Source of the DNA: an uncultured bacterium
GTDB taxonomy: Bacteria > Patescibacteriota > Minisyncoccia > Phycocordibacterales > UBA918
Direction: 5' to 3'
NCBI GenBank assembly: GCA_903839715.1
Contig: CAIMDH010000090.1
Span: 1 to 5,384, forward strand
DNA: 5,384 bases
This document shows, piece after piece, positions 1 to 5,384 of the stretch. The notes under the pieces were generated by a model. It was not told where the DNA came from, searched no databases, and saw only the letters and a list, made by a program, of their open reading frames with translations. Position 1 is the first letter of the stretch, and the number at the start of each line of letters is the position of its first letter. The translations under genes and the position numbers were made by a program.

Positions 1-1034
1 AAGTCAGCTGGGAAGAGGGCGGTGCCCTGGATACGAGAGATGCTTACAATACGATCCTCTAATGGTTGACGTAGCGCGTCAAGTGAACGGCGGTCAAATT
101 CAGGAAACTCATCCATAAAAAGTACTCCTTTGTGGGCTAGTGTCACCTCTCCTGGCTTAGGGTTAGTGCCGCCGCCAACCAGTGCGGTGTGAGAAGCGGT
201 ATGGTGTGGCGATCGGAAGGGCGGTTTGGTAGTAATGGTAGTACCTGCTCCTGTCAGTGAGTGGATAGCAGTTACTGCTAATATCTCCTCGCGTGTCAGT
301 GGAGGCAATAGCCCTTGGAAGGCTCTGGCAAGCATAGTCTTACCAGTACCAGGTGGGCCAACTAGAATCACATTATGTCGTCCGGCTGCTGCAATCATTA
401 GTGCGCGTTTGGCACTTTCCTGACCCTTGATATCCTCAAGGGTCACCGTCCCTTCGGTCCAGAGAGAATCGTCGACTACTGATAATGGTTGTGGTTTCAA
501 AGCGGTATGTTCAGGGTGTTGTTCATCAATGTGTCGAATCACCGCCAAGAGGTCGTTGGCCGGTAGTACGGTAATACCATCAATTAACGCCGCCTCGGCA
601 GCGTTTTTAGAAGGGACAACAATTGTTTGATAGCCATTTTCTTTGGCAGCAATTACCATATTGAGGACACCACGAACTGCGTGTAGTGCGCCATCAAGGC
701 CTAGCTCTCCAATATAAATGATGTCATCTCCTCCACGTATTTCGCCAGCGGCTTTGAGGTAAGTTATTGCAATTGGCAAGTCAAAGAGAGGCCCTTCTTT
801 TTTGAGGTCAGCTGGAGAAAGTGAAACAGTAATTTTTTGATTTTTACTCTTCGGAGATTCAAATCCTGAGTGTTTGATAGCACTACTTACTCTGTCCTTT
901 GATTCTTCAATTGCTTTTCCGGCTAGCCCAACAATAGAAAAAGAATGCAGACCTCGTGAGAGGTCTGCTTCAATACGCACAATTGTGCCAGAGAGAATGC
1001 TCGGTTGGACAGTATAGGCAACAGCGAGGCTCAT
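1..1034 (-). CDS. comM: ComM/YifB-family AAA+ ATPase (Mg-chelatase-like), C-terminus cut off by the window edge
   Basis: ComM family proteins are AAA+ ATPases. In Vibrio cholerae, ComM is a hexameric helicase that drives branch migration when transformed single-stranded DNA is integrated, and the family is widespread beyond known transformable species. Reading down from ATG at 1034 gives an open frame of 344 residues that leaves the window. The N-terminal Lon/S5-like ChlI domain spans about residues 5-145 and includes 'SIVGLAGKAIEESKDRV' and 'SLSPADLKKEGPLFDLP'. The ATPase domain follows, with Walker A GPPGTGKT at 226-233, the family motif FRSPHHTAS around 273-281 (H277, H278), and Walker B 'VLFMDE' with D308 and E309. 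The family is usually about 500 residues, so roughly 160, including the C-terminal domain, lie outside. Nothing seen is broken. The start lies 10 bases after the TraR-like gene's stop and has no Shine-Dalgarno, so translational coupling is likely. The family call is firm; a role in DNA uptake in this organism is inference. Confidence 0.95.
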   Translation of the reverse strand, partial: MSLAVAYTVQPSILSGTIVRIEADLSRGLHSFSIVGLAGKAIEESKDRVSSAIKHSGFESPKSKNQKITVSLSPADLKKEGPLFDLPIAITYLKAAGEIRGGDDIIYIGELGLDGALHAVRGVLNMVIAAKENGYQTIVVPSKNAAEAALIDGITVLPANDLLAVIRHIDEQHPEHTALKPQPLSVVDDSLWTEGTVTLEDIKGQESAKRALMIAAAGRHNVILVGPPGTGKTMLARAFQGLLPPLTREEILAVTAIHSLTGAGTTITTKPPFRSPHHTASHTALVGGGTNPKPGEVTLAHKGVLFMDEFPEFDRRSLDALRQPLEDRIVSISRIQGTALFPAD

Positions 1035-1044
1035 GAAATAAATA

Positions 1045-1422
1045 CTAGAGAGGCAAGTCGTATGCTTCGTTCATATGTGCGGTGCAGGTACGAGCGTCGG
1101 GCTTATAGGTAAGTCGTTCGGCTTCAATAGGTTCCCCTCCTACCTCGCAGACACCGTAGCTGCCATTTTCGATTTTAATCAATGCACGTTTGATGTCACG
1201 GTATTCACGCTCGAGGTCAGTGAGAGAGGCTTGACGTTCGTTCCATTCTTCTACAATGTCAGCATTGGTATTTTCATCTGCGTGGGTAACCCCTTCTTCA
1301 TGTTCGGGAATTGCTTCCCAATTGTCAGATGTAACATCAAGTACGCCGATAGTGGCAAGTTCAGCGGAGATGGCTTGAAGTTGCGCCTCAAGTTTATGTT
1401 TATGAAAGGTAGTGTCCGGCAT
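1045..1422 (-). CDS. DksA/TraR-family protein with an incomplete zinc-finger cysteine set
   Basis: This 125-residue protein has the layout of short DksA/TraR-like proteins: an N-terminal helix, an acidic stretch (about 40-60, 'HADENTNADIVEEW'), a second charged helix (about 61-86), and a C-terminal finger region 'GSYGVCEVGGEPIEAERL' to 'ARTCTAHM' (88-117). DksA and TraR bind RNA polymerase through the secondary channel and alter initiation, often with ppGpp. Whether this protein does so is unknown. The canonical four-Cys zinc site is reduced: C92 and C113 remain, G95 stands where the second Cys is expected, and H116 where the fourth is expected. From memory, such C-x-x-G/C-x-x-H versions occur in Patescibacteria. 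The coiled-coil tip DxxDxA of E. coli DksA is not clearly present. The ATG at 1422 lies 2 bases after the preceding stop (TAA at 1427-1425), with no Shine-Dalgarno, which suggests coupling. I give no gene symbol because it is clearly not orthologous dksA. Confidence 0.85.
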   Translation of the reverse strand: MPDTTFHKHKLEAQLQAISAELATIGVLDVTSDNWEAIPEHEEGVTHADENTNADIVEEWNERQASLTDLEREYRDIKRALIKIENGSYGVCEVGGEPIEAERLTYKPDARTCTAHMNEAYDLPL

Positions 1423-1424
1423 GG

Positions 1425-3095
1425 TTATTGAATGAGATTAGCTATTATATTAAAGGTACTGCTATTAGTAGTGATAAGTACATCAGTTCCAAGCATACCA
1501 TAGATAAGTACGTCTCTTCCTGTGACATCTTTCAAAATGCGTACATCTGCTCCCCCAAATGTGCCGTCGATAAACTTGATACTACTTCCGAGAGCCTCAG
1601 CTTCACGACTAAAAATAGAGGTAAAATCTGTATATAACGAATCTTCCCAGAGCAATAACCCACCTTTGGTAGCAATTTCATTAGTAACCTCCATGAGTAC
1701 GTACGGTTCAGTGTTTTCAATATACCCAAAATGAATCGTCTTAATGGCTTGTGTAAAGCTCTGTTCAGTAGAAAAACCTAAAGTTGAGATAATTTGCTGT
1801 GGAGTAAAAGCTACTTCCTTCGAATCAGTAAATACAAATTCTGAAATCATTCCCTGGTCGGACGCTAATGTCGTTAATTTGGTGACTAGTGTCTCGCGTG
1901 TTAGTGATGTCTCTGGAATAGAGGAGAATGTGGAAGTTTGAAGCAGTGCTGTCGGTGACGGTATTTCCAAGGTCGCAACTTCCGGTTGTTTGGTGACTAC
2001 TGCATAACTTAAAGTAATCACGATAATTAGTATAAGTGCGATACCAGAAATACTAAGAGAAAGAAGGTTCGTATTAAGTGAAAGTAGTCGATATCTGCTT
2101 GAAAATTCATCTGAAAAGTCAAGTTCCTCAGACTCAGCCACTGCCTTGTTGGTATTAATAGGTTCAGGAACTTCCGCTGCTATTTTTTCTGGTGCTGGAG
2201 CGACGACTACGGGTGGTGCTACTGGTGCTGCCGGCACAACAACTGGTGGTGGTAAAGCTACAGGTGCAGCTGGTACAATCACTGGTGCTGGTACTGGGGC
2301 AGGTATAACTACAGGTTTTGTAATTGGAGGAGGAACTGGTATGACTACTGGTTCTGGGTCAGGTATGACATCTGGTGCTATGACAGGGTCAGTACGGAAA
2401 CTCTTACGACTTACTAGCTGAACATTAGTGACCGGGTTTGCAACCTCTTCTTCCAGAAGTAGGAATACAGGCTCGGTATTGGCGCTCCAAGTAGTGTGAA
2501 GTTCAACTTTTTGTACTTGAGCCTTGCGCTGTTTGATCCGCTCCTGGATTGAAGCAAAATCAGCTGTGGCAGACTTCCCTGTCGCACCTGTCGCTTTTTG
2601 GATCACCCCTTTTCGGCGGGAGGTTTCGGGGACAGTGTATTTAGGGGCATTTTTTACTGCACGTGCTTTCTTTTGATCAGTAAACCATTCCTTTATTGAA
2701 GTAAAAAGTGAAGGAAGTAACTTAAAACGGTCGTGTTTAGTGTCGGTAATTATTGTAGCCTCCGCCGCATCTTCATTGTCAACAATAAAAGTAGTATTGC
2801 TTGGAGCTGTGAAGGAGGGTAGCTTTGGTTGCGATGTTTTGACAGGAATAGGTTTGAGTGCCGGCGCAGCTTTTGTGTCTTCTTTGTGTGCGGTAAATTT
2901 TGGTGGAGGTACTGGTACAGCGGTAATTAGAGGCTCCTTTTTCTGCCGAGTAACAGTAGAGGCTTTTGCAGTGATTTCCTCAGAAATAGCTGTATGAGTA
3001 GGCAGACTTTTCTCTTTGCGGGTACGCTCCAAATCCTTCGCATAGGTACGTAGAGAAGGAATTTTTTGACTGCTCTGATTTAGAGAATCCATCAC
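1425..3095 (-). CDS. Single-pass membrane protein of unknown function with Pro/Val-rich spacer and conserved C-terminal domain
   Basis: I cannot assign a function. The 556 residues divide into four parts: a basic, Ser/Thr/Lys-rich, probably disordered N-terminus (about 1-235); a Pro/Val/Ala-rich spacer (about 237-311) followed by an acidic patch (319-330, 'VAESEELDFSDE'); one strong hydrophobic helix (about 344-367); and a C-terminal domain of about 190 residues. Arg334 and Arg336 just before the helix favour N-terminus inside and C-terminus outside. There is no signal peptide. The C-terminal domain contains 'GGLLLWEDSLYTDF' (478-491, W483) and ends with 'DVRILKDVTGRDVLIYG' (517-533) and 'VLITTNSSTFNIIANLI' (539-555). 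I recall this ending from a recurrent uncharacterised Patescibacteria family. The start is either GTG at 3095 or the adjacent ATG at 3092; ATG is more usual, and neither has a Shine-Dalgarno. It follows pnp by 50 bases and sits 2 bases before the TraR-like gene, so it is probably in the same transcript. A surface-anchored or envelope role is inferred from topology only. Confidence 0.88.
   Translation of the reverse strand: MMDSLNQSSQKIPSLRTYAKDLERTRKEKSLPTHTAISEEITAKASTVTRQKKEPLITAVPVPPPKFTAHKEDTKAAPALKPIPVKTSQPKLPSFTAPSNTTFIVDNEDAAEATIITDTKHDRFKLLPSLFTSIKEWFTDQKKARAVKNAPKYTVPETSRRKGVIQKATGATGKSATADFASIQERIKQRKAQVQKVELHTTWSANTEPVFLLLEEEVANPVTNVQLVSRKSFRTDPVIAPDVIPDPEPVVIPVPPPITKPVVIPAPVPAPVIVPAAPVALPPPVVVPAAPVAPPVVVAPAPEKIAAEVPEPINTNKAVAESEELDFSDEFSSRYRLLSLNTNLLSLSISGIALILIIVITLSYAVVTKQPEVATLEIPSPTALLQTSTFSSIPETSLTRETLVTKLTTLASDQGMISEFVFTDSKEVAFTPQQIISTLGFSTEQSFTQAIKTIHFGYIENTEPYVLMEVTNEIATKGGLLLWEDSLYTDFTSIFSREAEALGSSIKFIDGTFGGADVRILKDVTGRDVLIYGMLGTDVLITTNSSTFNIIANLIQ
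2163..2387 (-). repeat. Low-complexity Pro/Val/Ala-rich coding repeat within the unknown membrane protein
   Basis: Residues about 237-311 are almost entirely Pro, Val, Ala and Ile. Imperfect tandem units are visible, such as 'VIVPAAPVALPPP' (272-284) followed by 'VVVPAAPVAPP' (285-295), and earlier 'PVVIPAPVPAPVIVPA'. The DNA shows matching repeats of Gly/Thr-like triplets on the plus strand (ggtgctgg, ggtggt, actggt). Such segments usually behave as extended polyproline-type spacers. Here it lies on the predicted cytoplasmic side, shortly before the membrane helix. The unit is too irregular to set exact repeat boundaries. Confidence 0.75.
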
Positions 3096-3145
3096 TATAA
3101 GTATCGCACGAATTCCTTGGTTTGTGAGGTGGTTACCTGTGGCTT

Positions 3146-5269
3146 CTATGGCTTTTGGATATTGCGCTTTGTGGCAAAATCAGGATCAGCTTGTTTAATA
3201 GATAAGCCGATTTTACCATCCTCAAGCTTACAAACAACGGCGGGAAGCGTTTCGCCAATAGTTAGTACACCCTCCAGGGTCTCAATGCGGAAAGGGACAA
3301 TTTCTGAAATATGAATCAGACCCTCATTAAAACTATCGATACGAGCAAAGGCCCCAAAGGTGGCTAGTTTGGTGATTGTGACATCTACCTTCTCTCCTAG
3401 CTCATAGCGTTTAGTAAGGGCTTTGATTCTCTCAGCAGCTGCCTCAGCAGTACCATTTTTACCTGTAACAAAGACGGTGCCGTCATCTTCAATTGTTATT
3501 TCTTCTACTCCCGTATCAGCCTTGATACTATTGATGGTTTTGCCGCCTCCACCAATAACAAGCCCAATTTGTGAAGGAAGAATAGTCAGAGAAATAATTT
3601 GCGGAGCGCGTGGCGAAATAGTGGAGCGATGGCAGGCAATTTCTGCTGTGAGGACAGTAATAATATCAAGTCGTGCTTGTTTGGCCTTTTGAAGCGCCTC
3701 ACTCAAAATCGGTACAGGAATACCATCGACTTTTACGTCCATTTGGATGGCTGTGACTCCGACGGTGGTGCCAGCAACTTTAAAATCCATATCACCAAAC
3801 TCATCTTCTGGTCCTTGAATATCGGTCAAGAGTGCGTACTTGTCTTTGTGTATCATGACACCTGAGGCGATACCGGCGACAGGGCGGATCATCGGTACAC
3901 CCCCATCCATGAGAGCGAGTGTGGAAGCACAGACGGAACCCATCGAACTGGAACCGTTACTGGACATTGTTTCGGAAACTAGTCTAATAGTGTACGGAAA
4001 AATGGAGACATCGGGAATCACCGGCACGAGTGCTTTTTCCGCTAGTGCACCATGACCAATCATACGACGGTTGAAGCCGCCGACACGACCAGTTTCACCA
4101 ACTGAAAATGGTGGAAAATTATAGTGGTGCATAAATTGTTTTTTGACATCTCGCTCCTCCATCGTATCAATCATTTGTGCCGCCTCTGGTCCACCGAGTG
4201 TGAGTGCGGTAAAGATACGTGTACCACCACGATAGAAAATCCCTGAGCCGTGCAGTACTGGAGAGATGCCGCCGGCCTGCGCGTAGAGTTCGCGTACGGT
4301 GTCCATGTCACGACCATCAGCCCGCTTCCCTTCCTCGATTGCGCCGCGGTGGAGAGTGATATCTACTTGCTCTTCAAAGTACGCCCCAGCCAGTTTCGTG
4401 TCAATTGGTTCTTCGAGTGCGGCGAGTTCTGTATAAAATATATCTTTGAGCTCATAGATGTGGTCTTTTCCCGCACGACCAGAAAATACTACCGTATGCA
4501 AACGTTCAGTAAATTGAGTTTGGAAAAATTCAATGAGACTTGCCGGAACTTCCGGCGCCAAAATTTCTTTTTTAGTTTTACCAAGTTCAGCAATAATAGA
4601 ATTTTGAAATATCTCGAGCTGACCATGAACTGCTGTCGCTGCTTCGAGTAGAGAAACAATCTCCGCTTCCTCAACTTCGTAGGCAGCTGTCTCGATCATG
4701 TTGATGTTGCCGCCTTTTCCGCAGGCGAGTAGTTCAATGTCGAGTGTTCCCGCGAGCCGTTCAGTGTAGGTTGGGTTGATGACAATCTCGTCGGTGCCAC
4801 GACGGCGAGCAAGACGAACCACGCCCACCGGACCCTGCCAAGGGATATCAGATACGCCGAGCGCTAGTGATGCACCTAGTACGCCAAGAATGTCTGGATC
4901 ATCTTCGCCAATCGCAAGGACGGTGACTACAATCTGGACATCGATGCGAAGGTGTGAAGAAAAAAGTGGACGAATGGTGCGGTCCACAATGCGGGCAGAG
5001 AGAACAGCTTCATCACTTGGTTTGCCTTCACGACGCACAAAACGACTACCGAGAATTTCTCCAGCTGCATAAAACTTTTCTTCAAATTCAACAGACAGCG
5101 GAAAGTACGGGAGGCCAGGATTATTAGCTCTACCCATGACAGCAGTGACGAGGACGACAGTTTCACCATAGGTGAGCATGACCGAACCATTGGCCTGGGT
5201 AGTGAGATCATTAAATTCTGCTGTTAACTTTTTCCCGCCAAAGTCCGTTGTATATATTTTTCTTTGCAT
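3146..5269 (-). CDS. pnp: Polynucleotide phosphorylase (polyribonucleotide nucleotidyltransferase), full length
   Basis: PNPase is a trimeric 3'-5' exoribonuclease that uses phosphate to release nucleoside diphosphates, and it can also add tails. At 707 residues it matches the family (about 700-710). In order it has: a first RNase PH core (about 8-140, with 'FVRREGKPSDE' at 77-87, R79/R80); a helical linker (about 235-310); a second, catalytic RNase PH core (about 318-545); a KH domain (about 557-615, GGGG loop 573-576); and an S1 domain (about 624-692). The phosphate site NGSSSM (S440-442), R401/R402 before IGHG, and the catalytic D489, D495 and K497 in 'EDEFGDMDFKVAG' correspond to E. coli R398/R399, S437-439, D486, D492 and K494. 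One oddity is RGGTR (348-351 region) where RG(E/Q)TQ is usual. ATG at 5269 is chosen because the protein begins as family members do and an in-frame TGA lies upstream; there is no clear Shine-Dalgarno. A promoter and a hairpin leader precede it, and rpsO is not visible next to it. Confidence 0.98.
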   Translation of the reverse strand: MQRKIYTTDFGGKKLTAEFNDLTTQANGSVMLTYGETVVLVTAVMGRANNPGLPYFPLSVEFEEKFYAAGEILGSRFVRREGKPSDEAVLSARIVDRTIRPLFSSHLRIDVQIVVTVLAIGEDDPDILGVLGASLALGVSDIPWQGPVGVVRLARRRGTDEIVINPTYTERLAGTLDIELLACGKGGNINMIETAAYEVEEAEIVSLLEAATAVHGQLEIFQNSIIAELGKTKKEILAPEVPASLIEFFQTQFTERLHTVVFSGRAGKDHIYELKDIFYTELAALEEPIDTKLAGAYFEEQVDITLHRGAIEEGKRADGRDMDTVRELYAQAGGISPVLHGSGIFYRGGTRIFTALTLGGPEAAQMIDTMEERDVKKQFMHHYNFPPFSVGETGRVGGFNRRMIGHGALAEKALVPVIPDVSIFPYTIRLVSETMSSNGSSSMGSVCASTLALMDGGVPMIRPVAGIASGVMIHKDKYALLTDIQGPEDEFGDMDFKVAGTTVGVTAIQMDVKVDGIPVPILSEALQKAKQARLDIITVLTAEIACHRSTISPRAPQIISLTILPSQIGLVIGGGGKTINSIKADTGVEEITIEDDGTVFVTGKNGTAEAAAERIKALTKRYELGEKVDVTITKLATFGAFARIDSFNEGLIHISEIVPFRIETLEGVLTIGETLPAVVCKLEDGKIGLSIKQADPDFATKRNIQKP

Positions 5270-5289
5270 GTGATTTTTTATGGTGACCC

Positions 5290-5334
5290 CTACATGTTTT
5301 AGATTTCAACCATTTGAAATCTACCGACATGTAG
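5290..5334 (-). promoter_or_regulatory. Long interrupted hairpin in the pnp 5' leader
   Basis: Two nested inverted repeats fit one stem. The inner stem is a perfect 10-bp pair (5300-5309 with 5314-5323, TAGATTTCAA/TTGAAATCTA) closed by a 4-base loop. An internal loop of 3 and 4 bases separates it from a perfect 7-bp outer stem (5290-5296 with 5328-5334, CTACATG/CATGTAG). The base of the stem is 20 bases upstream of the pnp ATG. Neither strand has a T-run after the stem, so it is not a standard intrinsic terminator. In E. coli the pnp leader forms a stem cut by RNase III, through which PNPase limits its own synthesis. A similar autoregulatory role here is inference. It could also be a 5' stabilising stem or a protein-binding operator. 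Confidence 0.7.
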
Positions 5335-5354
5335 AGCTCGTGAGTAACAGATAG

Positions 5355-5382
5355 AGCATAACAAAATCGCCGACGGGTACAA
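5355..5382 (-). promoter_or_regulatory. Predicted sigma70-type promoter with extended -10, upstream of pnp
   Basis: On the minus strand, TTGTAC (5382-5377) and TATGCT (5360-5355) are separated by 16 bases. The -10 is preceded by TGT, giving an extended -10 (TGnTATGCT). Transcription would begin near 5348 and give a leader of about 79 bases that contains the whole hairpin. The match is by eye; both hexamers differ from consensus at two positions, so this is a plausible, unproven promoter. Confidence 0.45.
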
Positions 5383-5384
5383 GT

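Noticed and set aside
1075..1431. 118-codon plus-strand open frame opposite the DksA/TraR-like gene
   Set aside because: It is antisense to a gene with a recognisable family pattern, its own protein resembles nothing I know, and it appears to be a by-product of that gene's codon use.
2146..2421. Plus-strand Gly/Thr-rich frame resembling a collagen-like or PE_PGRS-like protein
   Set aside because: It is the exact reverse of the Pro/Val-rich spacer codons (CCA/GTA-type triplets read as TGG/TAC-type complements), so its low complexity is a shadow of the minus-strand repeat.
3096..3145. Possible terminator or promoter between pnp and the unknown membrane gene
   Set aside because: The only inverted repeat is a 4-bp AGGT/ACCT stem without a T-run. 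A GATACT preceded by TGC looks like an extended -10, but there is no acceptable -35 at the right distance.
4250..4651. 133-codon plus-strand open frame inside pnp
   Set aside because: It lies wholly opposite well-conserved PNPase coding sequence and has no family resemblance.
5211..5330. 39-codon minus-strand frame starting inside the hairpin and overlapping the pnp start out of frame
   Set aside because: It has no ribosome-binding site, its composition is unremarkable Lys-rich sequence, and it resembles no known leader peptide or ribosomal protein; rpsO, the common pnp neighbour, was looked for and not found here.
5290..5334. Hairpin as an intrinsic terminator
   Set aside because: No T-run follows the stem on either strand and the inner stem is A/T-rich, so it does not fit a rho-independent terminator.

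Overview
The window carries four protein genes, all read on the minus strand in the order pnp, a membrane-anchored protein of unknown function, a short DksA/TraR-like protein, and comM, which runs off the left edge. The genes are tightly packed: 50 bases between pnp and the unknown gene, 2 bases between the unknown gene and the TraR-like gene, and 10 bases between that gene and comM. Only about 115 bases at the right edge, upstream of pnp, are non-coding. They hold a plausible sigma70-type promoter and a strong interrupted hairpin.

The window has no phylogenetic marker such as rRNA. The gene styles suggest a bacterium of the Candidate Phyla Radiation (Patescibacteria, Parcubacteria-like). The pointers are the PNPase wording, the DksA/TraR protein with a C-G-C-H instead of a four-cysteine zinc site, the orphan protein with a Pro/Val-rich spacer, one membrane helix and a C-terminal domain ending in a 'DVRIL...LIYG...LITTN' pattern, and the lack of Shine-Dalgarno sequences at all four starts. 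This placement is inferred from remembered family patterns and has not been tested by a search.

Region by region on the minus strand: 5384-5270 is the promoter and structured leader. Positions 5269-3146 encode full-length polynucleotide phosphorylase (RNA decay), with its catalytic Asp/Lys residues, KH domain and S1 domain intact. Positions 3095-1425 encode a 556-residue single-pass membrane protein. Positions 1422-1045 encode a 125-residue DksA/TraR-like protein. Positions 1034-1 encode the first 344 residues of the ComM/YifB AAA+ ATPase, whose best-known role is branch migration during natural transformation. The last three genes look translationally coupled. A single transcript from the pnp promoter is possible, because I see no terminator between genes. 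I see no mobile element, CRISPR array, tRNA or rRNA, and no convincing new multi-gene system. The points most worth following are the pnp leader structure, the unknown membrane protein and the degenerate zinc site.
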